A DNA stretch of 25,310 bases, from assembly GCA_964486155.1 (NCBI GenBank), contig CAZAKQ010000008.1, forward strand, positions 1-25,310. The letters are read 5' to 3'. Made by a program: the position numbers and the translations under genes. Of the stretch, positions 13,977 to 21,258 are shown piece after piece. The DNA comes from JAHITU01 sp964486155. Its GTDB lineage: Bacteria; Patescibacteriota; Minisyncoccia; Phycocordibacterales; UBA12079. Position 1 is the stretch's first letter. The number at the start of each line of letters is the position of its first letter. The notes under the pieces were generated by a model. It was not told where the DNA came from. It made no database searches and saw only the letters and a list, made by a program, of their open reading frames with translations.

Positions 13977-14888
13977 TTAATTAGCCATTATAAATTGCCT
14001 ACTCTCAAATAAAATTACTTTAACTTTTCCAAACAAGAAATCCAAAAAACCAGTATAGGGCACTTGGCTTAAATAAACATAAGATGGTTCTGGATTAACT
14101 TCAAATCCACTACTTCTTAAACTTACATTAGGAGGATTATTTCCACCTCCACCACAATTCACAGTACATCCACCTCCACCATTATTCACAGTAATAGTAT
14201 CTGAACAAGTTACCGAACCACCCGAACCAGTAAATGTCCCAGTATAAGTAGTATTTTCAGTAGGAGAAATTGTTGTAGTTCCATCAGTACCAACATCCCC
14301 TATTCCATTATCAATATTACCTGAATCGGCACCGGTAGAAGTCCAAGATAATTCTGAACTTTGTCCCGACTGAATTGAGTTAGGATCAATATTTAAAGAA
14401 CAAGTTGGAGCTATAGGAGGAGTTTCTATTACTGTAACTTGAGCATTACAATATATTGTTGAACCATTATTTCCAACAAAAGTTCCTGTATATAAAGTAG
14501 TTGTATTAGGAGAAACTAAAATAGAGTCATTAACAGCGACATTTCCAATTCCATTATCGATAGAAGCTGAAACAACATTAGTAGTTACCCAAGCTAAAGT
14601 AGAATTATCTCCAGAATCTATAGTTCCAGGATTTGCACTCATCGCACAAGTTGGTGTATTTAAAACAGGAGGGATTATTGGTGGTACTATTGGAGGAATT
14701 ATTGGATCTGGGCCATCTGGTTCTGCTGGACCTTCTGGACCTCCACCACAACAACCGCCATTTCCTCCTAATCCTCCAGTAGAATCAGCATAAACTATAT
14801 TAGAATCAATTAAAATACTTACACCCGTGAAAACAAAGGTGAAAATAGTAACTAAAGCTAAAGTTTTTAAAATTTTGTTTTTATGCAT
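13977..14888 (-). CDS. Secreted Ig-repeat surface protein ending in a VPYTGF motif
   Basis: A 303-aa exported protein. Residues 1-35 are a signal peptide ending VYADS. A Gly/Cys then Pro-rich linker (36-78) follows. Two Ig-like repeats of about 80 aa (81-155 and 163-236) share C-x-x-x-x-x-P-x-x-I-x-S-G, a core Trp, IDNGIG and YTGTF, each with a Cys pair. A Gly/Cys-rich linker follows, then LSQVPYTGF (273-281) and a short hydrophobic tail ending in N303. Such repeats and a C-terminal VPYTGF are common in Parcubacteria-type surface proteins, as I recall them. VPYTG resembles the LPxTG sortase signal and a sortase gene lies 1.9 kb away, so cell-surface anchoring is plausible. The tail after the motif is short and has lysines in it, so it may be truncated or a variant. 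Confidence 0.75.
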   Translation of the reverse strand: MHKNKILKTLALVTIFTFVFTGVSILIDSNIVYADSTGGLGGNGGCCGGGPEGPAEPDGPDPIIPPIVPPIIPPVLNTPTCAMSANPGTIDSGDNSTLAWVTTNVVSASIDNGIGNVAVNDSILVSPNTTTLYTGTFVGNNGSTIYCNAQVTVIETPPIAPTCSLNIDPNSIQSGQSSELSWTSTGADSGNIDNGIGDVGTDGTTTISPTENTTYTGTFTGSGGSVTCSDTITVNNGGGGCTVNCGGGGNNPPNVSLRSSGFEVNPEPSYVYLSQVPYTGFLDFLFGKVKVILFESRQFIMAN

Positions 14889-14978
14889 AAATGTCTTTTC
14901 TGAAATCTATAATAATATAGAATTTATATATCTTTACAAATAAAAAGTCAAGTGGTCTAATATAATAAACAAAAAGAA

Positions 14979-15020
14979 AAAGCCGAGGAAAAAGTACATT
15001 TCGACTTTTTCTTCAGCTTT
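14979..15020 (-). terminator. Terminator of the secreted-protein operon
   Basis: 14979-14995 pairs with 15004-15020 over 17 positions with one mismatch and one G-U, 8-nt loop. On the minus strand it is followed by TTTTTCTTTTTG. It lies 19 nt after the stop at 15040. Confidence 0.75.
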
Positions 15021-15039
15021 ATAAGCTAATTTATAAAAT

Positions 15040-16218
15040 TTATTTAACTCTAATTTGTTTCTCAAATTCCAATTCAGGAGTAATCTCTCTAGAATCATCT
15101 ATTCGAGCATAAAGAGTTTTTATCCAATACTCTCCTGATGAAACCAAACCAAAATCAAAAACTCCATCGCTGGCAATAACTTGTCTAACAACATCACCAG
15201 ACAAAGTTTCCAACTCCATAACCCGATGTTCCAGAAAAATTTTTCCATTAGAAAAAATTTTTCCTTCTAACGAACCATTGGAAGCTTTCTCCCACCGAAT
15301 TTCATCCACTTCAGGGGCTAATTCATTAGAAAAAAAACTTTTCTTAGGAGCTCTTTTTTTCTTCGAGTTATATTCAACTTTCCAAGGAATTTTAATCTTT
15401 TGTCCTGATAGAGCTAAAGCTGTAAAAATGAAACTACCTTTATGTCCATCAACACAATCTGCAGACCAATAATTACCATCTCCATTCCAATCTCGATCCC
15501 AGGTTTTTGTATAAAGACCTTGGCAGGTTCTTTTTTTAAACCATTCTTTATCCAAATGAGTTCGACGATTTTCTCCATTATCACTACGATCTACAAAATT
15601 AAAACCATTCTTTAAAGGCAACACTTTAACCCCGCGAGCATCTTCAATCCAATAAAAAACAAAAACTTTGTCTCCTGGATGAGTCAAAACAATTTCCTTA
15701 ATTTCTCCTTCTTCATCCACTTGAGATGTTTTAAGAGTATAAGGAGGAATCGGAACATATTCAGATTCACAATCACAAGGAAGAAATTCAGGGGCAGAAA
15801 TATTATTTGTAATTCGTTTAATTATTACCGGATTTTTAAATTGTTTTAAAAAACCATACCATGTCTTCTTCTGACCTTCACATATTTTTCCACGAGAACC
15901 TTCTTCTTTCAAAAGCCGATCACTCATTTCAATAAAAACATAAGAACCTCCTGCTTTTTTAGGAAGAACATTATAAGCTCTAACTCCCTTTCTTCCGTTT
16001 TGTGAAATTCTTTTTAAAAAAACAACAATCTCTTCTTTCTCTACTGTTTTATTTGAGATGTTTTTAATTAAAAGATCTGTTCTCGTTTGATCTCCTATCA
16101 ACCAAATCTTCGTTTCCCTTGCATTTGCAGGATAGACAAGATCTGGATAACTAAAAGCCAACAATACCAAACCAATAAAAAAAATAATTTGAAGTTTAGT
16201 TTTAATCATTGTTTTCAT
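15040..16218 (-). CDS. Secreted protein of unknown function (392 aa)
   Basis: Unrecognised exported protein. The start chosen is the ATG at 16218 (MKTMIKTKLQ). It overlaps the TGA of the upstream 64-aa gene as ATGA and has AAGG 8 nt before it; an ATG at 16242 would put eight charged residues ahead of the signal peptide. Residues 1-33 are a signal peptide cut near VYPANA. The mature part is mostly beta, rich in Lys/Glu/Trp, with cysteines in CDC, CEGQ, TCQG and ADCVDG contexts that may form disulfides. A DRDWNGDGNYWSADC segment could bind calcium. The C-terminus (SGEYWIKTLYARIDDSREITPELEF) looks like a beta-sandwich. No enzyme motif seen. It is translationally coupled to the zinc-finger-like gene and lies between the Ig-repeat protein and the sortase. 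Confidence 0.75.
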   Translation of the reverse strand: MKTMIKTKLQIIFFIGLVLLAFSYPDLVYPANARETKIWLIGDQTRTDLLIKNISNKTVEKEEIVVFLKRISQNGRKGVRAYNVLPKKAGGSYVFIEMSDRLLKEEGSRGKICEGQKKTWYGFLKQFKNPVIIKRITNNISAPEFLPCDCESEYVPIPPYTLKTSQVDEEGEIKEIVLTHPGDKVFVFYWIEDARGVKVLPLKNGFNFVDRSDNGENRRTHLDKEWFKKRTCQGLYTKTWDRDWNGDGNYWSADCVDGHKGSFIFTALALSGQKIKIPWKVEYNSKKKRAPKKSFFSNELAPEVDEIRWEKASNGSLEGKIFSNGKIFLEHRVMELETLSGDVVRQVIASDGVFDFGLVSSGEYWIKTLYARIDDSREITPELEFEKQIRVK

Positions 16219-16409
16219 ATTTTCATCCTTTTTTCTATCCATTTTTGAAATTTTTTTTCTTTTTCGGTTATGGATCTTTTTCTCTGTGGCAAATTTTTAC
16301 ATTCTCTACATTCAGCCCCATTCATAGGCCTTTCTCTAAAAACACAAGTTTTACAAGGCCTTCTCATATAATCGAAAGCTTCTTGATAATTATTTACTTT
16401 TTTTACCAT
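16215..16409 (-). CDS. Small four-cysteine (zinc-finger-like) protein
   Basis: A 64-aa basic protein with CKTC and CREC pairs separated by 13 residues, a typical spacing for one structural zinc site, followed by a Lys/Arg/Glu-rich helix. No family recognised. The start is secure: a full Shine-Dalgarno site AAGGAGG (16420-16414) lies 4 nt before the ATG, and the stop overlaps the next gene's start as ATGA. Its coupling to a secreted protein is odd for a cytoplasmic zinc protein; it could regulate that gene or help its product. The palindrome at 16422-16460 lies directly upstream of the Shine-Dalgarno site. Confidence 0.75.
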   Translation of the reverse strand: MVKKVNNYQEAFDYMRRPCKTCVFRERPMNGAECRECKNLPQRKRSITEKEKKFQKWIEKRMKI

Positions 16410-16421
16410 TTTTCCTCCTTC

Positions 16422-16460
16422 AATTAACTCTTCGCCAGCTGGCGAATAGTTGAGTTAATT
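16422..16460. repeat. TTCGCCAGCTGGCGAA palindrome with complementary outer arms, copy 2
   Basis: The 16-nt perfect palindrome (16431-16446) is followed by TAGTT and enclosed by AATTAACTC (16422-16430) and GAGTTAATT (16452-16460), a perfect 9-bp outer stem. It has the same core and the same 3'-side nnGTT as the copy at 10541-10587, with unrelated arms. It begins 1 nt upstream of the Shine-Dalgarno site of the zinc-finger-like gene. The remaining 16461-16670 holds AT-rich promoter sequence only, including a second candidate TTGACT/TAATAT (16550-16577). Confidence 0.65.
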
Positions 16461-16616
16461 AAAAATTATTTATTATTGTCAAAAAATACATTCCTGTTAA
16501 AAACAATACAACATATTATTTAAAATATCAAGCAAAACTAAAAAACTCATTGACTTGTCCAAGTATATAAGTAATATAAAAGAAGAATATGAGAAAAATT
16601 ATATAATTTAAAAATA

Positions 16617-16645
16617 TTGACAGTATATATTAATCGTGGTAATAT
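16617..16645 (+). promoter_or_regulatory. Promoter of the sortase gene
   Basis: A perfect TTGACA (16617-16622), a 17-nt spacer and TAATAT (16640-16645), preceded by TGG as an extended -10. The predicted start near 16652 gives a 5' leader of about 115 nt that contains the AAAGTC element. Confidence 0.65.
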
Positions 16646-16670
16646 TAAAAGATAAATTAATAATAACGAG

Positions 16671-16757
16671 TCAAAAGTCCCTAAAGTCTGTAAAGTAAAA
16701 AATTTGTTCTACAAATTTTTTCAAAACTTTGGACTTTCAACTTTATAAACTTTTAAC
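16671..16757. repeat. AAAGTC/GACTTT palindromic leader element, copy 2
   Basis: The left half has AAAGTC-type units (AAAGTCCCT, AAAGTCTGT, AAAGT). The centre pairs AAAAAATTTGT with ACAAATTTTTT around TCT. The right half has ACTTTGGACTTTCAACTTTATAAACTTT. It is like the element 10 nt before khpA (7793-7895), and it too ends 10 nt before a start codon, here that of the sortase gene. Confidence 0.6.
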
Positions 16758-16766
16758 TAATTCATT

Positions 16767-18125
16767 ATGCCCCCAGAAAATTTACCAACAGAAGAAAATA
16801 TGTCTACTAGCTACCAAGGAGATTGGTGGATTCTTGAAAAACTTCATCAATATAATGAAGCAAAAGGGTTAGACTTCAATAAAAAAATACAAAATACACC
16901 TATAATTAAAGGGTGGAAACTTTCTCTATCTTCTTCTTTTATTCTATTATTGGTATTAATTGGACTGGGTTATACATATACTTATAGAAATAATATTAGC
17001 TCTATTTTACCTAACACTAGTCATTATGCGGTAGCTACTATAAATAAAGTAGAAATAGTTCCTAATTTCTTTAAAACACTTTCTAGTAGCATAACTAATA
17101 AATATGACTTAACTGCTGCTATGATTTACTTAAAAAAAATAGGTTCTAGGGATAGTGGAAATACTATTATTATAGATGAAGGAAAAGAAGAAATTGTTCT
17201 AGAGAAACCTTTACGAATTAAAATAGCTAAAATAGGAGTAAATTCCTCTATTAGTAATCCAACTAGTACCAACTTAGATATTTTAAACAAAGCTTTAGAT
17301 TCAGGAGCAGTTAGATATCCTAGTTCTGGTCTTTTAGGAGAAAATAAAACTGTTTTTGTATTTGGACATAGTACTAGCTTAGAAACAGATAATATTCATT
17401 ACAAAACATTTAACGGACTAGAAACCCTTAAAAAAGGAGATGAAATTATAGTAGAATCTTTAAATAACCAATATATTTATAAAGTTAAATCAGTAAAAGA
17501 GACTAACACTACTGACGGAGCAATTAGAATTGATTCAAAAACTCAAAAATTAACAATCTCAACATGTGATACTTTAGGAGCCAAAGAAGATAGATTTGTA
17601 GTAGAGGCTGATTTTGTAAAAATGATTCCTTTAGAAAGCTCTACTAATAATTCAAACAATACTTCAATTACTCCTAGCGCAGGAACAACTGAAAATAGAA
17701 CTTATAGAAACGACCCCGTTATTTCTCCTATTTTAGATAATTTATATGGATTTGTAGATTTAGAAGCCACAATTGATGCTGTTGGAATTTTGGATTCAAA
17801 TAATAACTTTATAGCAACAAGTACATTCAATCAAAAAGATATTGGAGCTGTTAAATTTACAGTCAAAAATATTGGAGATAAAAAATCAGACGGTTGGACC
17901 TTTAATGCTGTATTACCCACATCTCCAGCTCATATTTTTCATTCAGAAGGACAAAAACCTTTAGCTCCTAAAGAAAAAATTGAATTCACAATGGGATTTG
18001 ATAAATTAAGAGTAGGAGAACAAATGCCTATCATCATTAATGTTGATCCTTCAGGAGGAATGAAAGAGTCTAACAAAAATAACAATATTGTAAAAAGTTT
18101 TATTGACATTGCTGAGGTTAAATAA
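16767..18125 (+). CDS. Sortase with C-terminal CARDB domain
   Basis: A 452-aa protein. Residues 1-50 are cytoplasmic, about 53-71 are one membrane helix, then an extracytoplasmic part. The sortase beta-barrel spans roughly 140-278: catalytic His201 in VFGHSTS, Cys267 in KLTISTCDTL (the TLxTC motif) and Arg276 in KEDRFVVEA, all at the expected spacing. A Ser/Asn/Thr linker (281-300) leads to a CARDB-like domain (about 320-440; VKFTVKNIGDKKSDGWTF, then an SNKNNNI end typical of CARDB). Sortases cut an LPxTG-like signal and transfer the protein to an amine on the surface. A CARDB fusion is unusual and may position substrates. The likely partner is the VPYTGF protein at 13977-14888. The ATG is preceded by no strong Shine-Dalgarno site; the promoter is at 16617. 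Confidence 0.85.
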   Translation: MPPENLPTEENMSTSYQGDWWILEKLHQYNEAKGLDFNKKIQNTPIIKGWKLSLSSSFILLLVLIGLGYTYTYRNNISSILPNTSHYAVATINKVEIVPNFFKTLSSSITNKYDLTAAMIYLKKIGSRDSGNTIIIDEGKEEIVLEKPLRIKIAKIGVNSSISNPTSTNLDILNKALDSGAVRYPSSGLLGENKTVFVFGHSTSLETDNIHYKTFNGLETLKKGDEIIVESLNNQYIYKVKSVKETNTTDGAIRIDSKTQKLTISTCDTLGAKEDRFVVEADFVKMIPLESSTNNSNNTSITPSAGTTENRTYRNDPVISPILDNLYGFVDLEATIDAVGILDSNNNFIATSTFNQKDIGAVKFTVKNIGDKKSDGWTFNAVLPTSPAHIFHSEGQKPLAPKEKIEFTMGFDKLRVGEQMPIIINVDPSGGMKESNKNNNIVKSFIDIAEVK

Positions 18126-18187
18126 AAAATTAAAATAAAAAACTCCGTGGACGTGAAATGTCCACTGAGTTTTTTATTTTAATTTTT
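18125..18187 (+). terminator. Terminator of the sortase gene
   Basis: 18125-18152 pairs with 18160-18187 over 28 positions with one mismatch, 7-nt loop. GTGGAC/GTCCAC sits at the apex and A- and T-rich arms below. It starts at the stop codon. Confidence 0.85.
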
Positions 18188-18226
18188 CTGTCAGAGATAA
18201 TATATTTAAGATTTATGATTTGAGAC

Positions 18227-18240
18227 CTACCTATCAGCAG
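18227..18240. repeat. Degenerate CTGCC/GGCAG family member
   Basis: CTACCTATCAGCAG differs from CTGCCTATCGGCAG (10517-10530) at two positions that change together, so partial pairing is kept. Confidence 0.4.
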
Positions 18241-18254
18241 ATAAATCAATCGAA

Positions 18255-18301
18255 ATAGTGCAATTAACTGCACTATCACTATTCCAGTTAACTGGAATAG
18301 T
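18255..18301. repeat. Twin adjacent palindromes
   Basis: ATAGTGCA (18255-18262) with TGCACTAT (18269-18276) is a near-perfect palindrome. One base later comes a perfect 24-nt palindrome whose halves are ACTATTCCAGTT (18278-18289) and AACTGGAATAGT (18290-18301). Both are centred on TTAAC. They lie between the convergent sortase and gyrB terminators. Confidence 0.65.
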
Positions 18302-18312
18302 AAAAGTTATAA

Positions 18313-18356
18313 AACTTTAAAGAGGGTTTGGCTTTAGCCAAACCCTCTTTAAAGTT
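18313..18356 (-). terminator. Terminator of gyrB
   Basis: A perfect 20-bp stem, 18313-18332 with 18337-18356, around TTTA. The GC-rich apex is GGGTTTGGC/GCCAAACCC. It lies 19 nt after the gyrB stop. Confidence 0.75.
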
Positions 18357-18375
18357 AATCTTAAGATTTTATATT

Positions 18376-20415
18376 CTAAGCTTGAAAATCAACTTCCGCA
18401 TACTTAGCATTAGATTGAATAAAAGATTTTCTAGGAGCGACCTCAGATCCCATCAAAGTATCAAAAGTACTATTTGCTTTTTGAACATCTTCAACAAAAA
18501 CCTTCTTTAATAATCTTTTTTCTTTATCCATTGTAGTTTCATACAATTCATCTGGATTCATTTCTCCAAGACCTTTATATCTTTGAATAGAAACTTTCGG
18601 ACTTTTCTTTACTTCAGTTTCCTCTTTTCCATCAACATCATTTTCAGAAACTCCGCCTAATTTATTTTTTTTCAAATACTCGTCTTTTTCTTCATCAGAA
18701 TAAACATAAACACTTTGTTTTCCATGAATTATTTTATACAAAGGTGGTTTAGCTACATACAAATATCCTCCTTCAATTACTTCATTAAAATATCTATAAA
18801 ACAGAGTCAATAATAAAGTCATAATATGAGCTCCGTCAACATCAGCATCAGTTGCGATAATAATTTTATGATATCTTAATTTTTCTAAATTAAAAGTATC
18901 TCCAATAGCAGTTCCTAAAGCTATCACTAAATTTTTGATTTCCTTAGATCCTAACATTTTATCCAACCGAGCTCTTTCTACATTTAAAATCTTTCCTCGC
19001 AAAGGCAAAATAGCTTGAGTCTTTCTGTCTCGTCCTTGTTTAGCCGAACCGCCAGCAGAATCTCCCTCCACGATAAATAATTCTGAATCAGCCGGAGTAG
19101 TACCCGCAGCACAATCTGCTAATTTCCCTGGCAAGGTCATTCCTTCCAATGCACCTTTTCGAATAACAGAATCTTTAGCTGCTCGAGCAGCTTTTCTAGC
19201 TCTCAAAGCCAAAGTTACTTTATTTATAATCGCTTTAGCTTCATTAGGATTTTCTTCTAAGAAATGAAAGAATTCTTCACCAAATACTGATTCTACCATT
19301 CCTCGAGCTTCAACTGAACCTAATTTAGCCTTTGTCTGACCCTCAAATTGGACATCTGACAACTTTACAGAAATAACTGCTGTAATTCCCTCTAAAACAT
19401 CATCTCCTGTAAAATTATCGTCTTTTTCTTTGAGTATTCCATTTTTTCTAGCATATCCATTTAGAGAACGAGTTAATGTCGATTTAAAACCAGTTAAATG
19501 CATTCCTCCTTCTATTGTGGGGATATTATTAGCAAAAGTAGTAATCCTTGAAGATATATCATCAACATATTGCAAAGCCACTTCCACAGCTTCTCCATTA
19601 TCATTGATAATTTTTTCAGCATAAAAAATATTTTTATGAACGGCTTTTTGATGAGCATTGTAGAATTTAACCAAAGATAAAAGCCCTCCTTCAAAATAAA
19701 AAGTATCTGAAGGAAGATCTAATCCTAAATCCTTAATAAAAAAAGTTTTATCTAAGTCTATTTTACCTTCATAATTTCTAGCATCAAAAACAGTCACTCT
19801 CATTCCTTTTACTAAATAAGCTTGTTGTCGAAGATGTTTTAAAACTGTTTCATAATTAAACTTAACTTCCTTAAAAATCTCTTCATCAGGCTCAAACATT
19901 ATAATAGAACCTGTATTTTTGGTTTTAGTTATTTTCTTAACCTTAGCTTTTTTCTTACCTTGAGAATATTCTTGCATATAAACATCCCCCTCTTTATGGA
20001 CATCTACACGAGTATAAATAGATAAAGCATTAACTACTGAAGCCCCTACCCCATGTAACCCCCCTGAAATTTTATAACCTTCTCCACCAAATTTTCCCCC
20101 AGCATGCAAAGTAGTCATAATAGTTTCTAAAGCAGAAACTTTTGTTTTTTTATGAACGTCAACTGGGATTCCTCTTCCATTATCTACTACCCTAATTCTA
20201 TTTTCTGGCAATAAAGTAACTTCAACAGAATCAGCAAAACCACCCATGGCTTCATCCCGTGAGTTATCAAATATTTCCCAAATTAAATGATGTAAACCAT
20301 CAGTTCCAGTAGTTCCAATATACATTCCGGGTCGCTTTCTAACAGGCTCTAAACCTTCTAAAACTGAAATATCTTTAGCACTATATTCTCCATTTGCTTT
20401 GTCTTTTTTTGGCAT
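18376..20415 (-). CDS. gyrB: DNA gyrase subunit B
   Basis: A 679-aa ATPase subunit of the type IIA topoisomerase that supercoils DNA. The GHKL ATPase domain has LEPVRKRPGMYIG, EIFDNSRDEA (Mg/ATP Asn), VVDNGRGIPVD, and the ATP lid GGLHGVGASVVNAL. The transducer domain has the QTKAKLG switch-lysine motif (KLSDVQFEGQTKAKLGS). The TOPRIM domain has FIVEGDSAGGSAKQGRDR, LPLRGKILNVE and the metal-binding DADVDGAHI. The C-terminal QRYKGLGEMNPDELYETTM is typical of GyrB. An extra acidic/basic segment of about 25 aa (around KLGGVSENDVDGKEETE) precedes that block. ParE is the alternative, but a single copy with this C-terminus fits GyrB. TATACT lies 10 nt before the ATG, so the leader is very short. Confidence 0.93.
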   Translation of the reverse strand: MPKKDKANGEYSAKDISVLEGLEPVRKRPGMYIGTTGTDGLHHLIWEIFDNSRDEAMGGFADSVEVTLLPENRIRVVDNGRGIPVDVHKKTKVSALETIMTTLHAGGKFGGEGYKISGGLHGVGASVVNALSIYTRVDVHKEGDVYMQEYSQGKKKAKVKKITKTKNTGSIIMFEPDEEIFKEVKFNYETVLKHLRQQAYLVKGMRVTVFDARNYEGKIDLDKTFFIKDLGLDLPSDTFYFEGGLLSLVKFYNAHQKAVHKNIFYAEKIINDNGEAVEVALQYVDDISSRITTFANNIPTIEGGMHLTGFKSTLTRSLNGYARKNGILKEKDDNFTGDDVLEGITAVISVKLSDVQFEGQTKAKLGSVEARGMVESVFGEEFFHFLEENPNEAKAIINKVTLALRARKAARAAKDSVIRKGALEGMTLPGKLADCAAGTTPADSELFIVEGDSAGGSAKQGRDRKTQAILPLRGKILNVERARLDKMLGSKEIKNLVIALGTAIGDTFNLEKLRYHKIIIATDADVDGAHIMTLLLTLFYRYFNEVIEGGYLYVAKPPLYKIIHGKQSVYVYSDEEKDEYLKKNKLGGVSENDVDGKEETEVKKSPKVSIQRYKGLGEMNPDELYETTMDKEKRLLKKVFVEDVQKANSTFDTLMGSEVAPRKSFIQSNAKYAEVDFQA

Positions 20416-20425
20416 ATTTTAAATT

Positions 20426-20431
20426 AGTATA
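20426..20431 (-). promoter_or_regulatory. -10 box of gyrB
   Basis: Minus-strand TATACT, with its end 10 nt before the ATG at 20415, predicting a leader of only a few nucleotides. The -35 is unclear. Confidence 0.4.
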
Positions 20432-20454
20432 CTAGAATTTTAGAGCTTTAGTTC

Positions 20455-20495
20455 TTAGGAAAAATCAAAATTGGCAAAGCCAATTTTCTTCCTAA
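20455..20495. repeat. Hairpin upstream of gyrB
   Basis: Inner stem AAAATTGGC (20467-20475) with GCCAATTTT (20479-20487), and outer stem TTAGGAA (20455-20461) with TTCCTAA (20489-20495). It lies just upstream of the gyrB -10 box and could terminate transcription from the TA side or be an operator. Confidence 0.5.
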
Positions 20496-20582
20496 TTATT
20501 AATTATCTAACATCTAAATACCTAAGTTAATTATACCAAATTAAGACGTTAGTTACCACTGTTTTTATCCCCAATAAAGTGC

Positions 20583-20630
20583 AAAATACTTATTTGAACG
20601 ACTCAACCTGTTGAGCCGTTCAAGTATTTT
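20583..20630 (-). terminator. Long hairpin downstream of the toxin gene
   Basis: AAAATAC (20583-20589) with GTATTTT (20624-20630), TTGAACG (20594-20600) with CGTTCAA (20617-20623), and CTCAA with TTGAG at the apex. Together with the smaller TAAACGA/TCGTTTA hairpin at 20651-20676 it probably ends the toxin-antitoxin transcript. The rest of 20496-20689 shows nothing I can support. Confidence 0.5.
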
Positions 20631-20689
20631 AGACCTTAACTAAGCCCTAATAAACGACTCACCTGTGGATCGTTTAAGTTTTTTGTTTT

Positions 20690-21016
20690 CTATAAATCAA
20701 ACACCTTTTTTAAATTATGATCTATTTTTTTCTTTAAATTATTATCTACTTCTCCAATTTCACCTAAGATTGTTTTCTTATCCAAAGTAGCTATTTTCGA
20801 AATCTTTATTACAGAGTTTTTCTTTAATCCATTTACTTCTGTCTTTTTAATTTTTACATCCGAAACTGAAACTTTTTCTATCTCCGAAGAAATAAATGAA
20901 GTAACTACATCACCCCCTAACAAATTATGAGAAATAATAACAGCCGGACGAATTTTTGATGTTGATAAATCAGTAAAGGGAAACGGAACTAATACGATCT
21001 TATATTTTTTATACAT
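20690..21016 (-). CDS. MazF/PemK-family toxin
   Basis: A 108-aa protein with the compact SH3-like barrel of MazF/PemK mRNA interferases: an IVLVPFPFTDLSTSKIRPAVIIS start (the family has G-x-x-x-x-x-x-F-P-x-x-x...K-x-R-P-A-x-V), then SSEIEKVSVSD and a SVIKISKIATLDKKTILG stretch corresponding to the S-x-x-x-x-x-x-I-x-T-x-D block. The family cuts mRNA at short sequence motifs. The gene overlaps the upstream antitoxin by 8 nt, the usual translational coupling of type II systems. Confidence 0.8.
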   Translation of the reverse strand: MYKKYKIVLVPFPFTDLSTSKIRPAVIISHNLLGGDVVTSFISSEIEKVSVSDVKIKKTEVNGLKKNSVIKISKIATLDKKTILGEIGEVDNNLKKKIDHNLKKVFDL

Positions 21017-21257
21017 ATTTTACTTTTAAATCATTAACAGAATAAATATCTGGTTCATTTTTCAAAAAATCAAAAGATGAAGAATTAGCATTTAAATTAG
21101 TAACATTTGAAACTTTTTTATTTAAATTTTCAGGATATTTTATTATAAGAACCTCTGGTTTATTTCTTCTCCCAATAATTAGAAATTTATTAGAAAGAAC
21201 CTCATTTAAAAAAGAAGGTAAATTTTTCCTAAAATTTGTAGTAGATAAAATATTCAT
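21009..21257 (-). CDS. Phd/YefM-like antitoxin
   Basis: An 82-aa protein. The N-terminal half (TTNFRKNLPSFLNEVL...FLIIGRRNKPEVLII) follows the Phd/YefM pattern of N-x-R-x-x-x-x-x-x-L...I-T-R-x-x-x-x-x-x-V-L-I. The C-terminal half is a flexible tail suited to wrapping the toxin. It probably neutralises the adjacent MazF-like toxin and represses the operon. A TTTTGTACA/TGTACAAAA palindrome lies right at its start. Confidence 0.75.
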   Translation of the reverse strand: MNILSTTNFRKNLPSFLNEVLSNKFLIIGRRNKPEVLIIKYPENLNKKVSNVTNLNANSSSFDFLKNEPDIYSVNDLKVKYV

Positions 21258-21258
21258 A

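Noticed and set aside
16209..16427. 72-codon plus-strand frame opposite the zinc-finger-like gene.
   Set aside because: The minus-strand gene has a full Shine-Dalgarno site, a CxxC...CxxC pattern and ATGA coupling. The plus-strand frame has none and is Phe/Ser-rich antisense composition.
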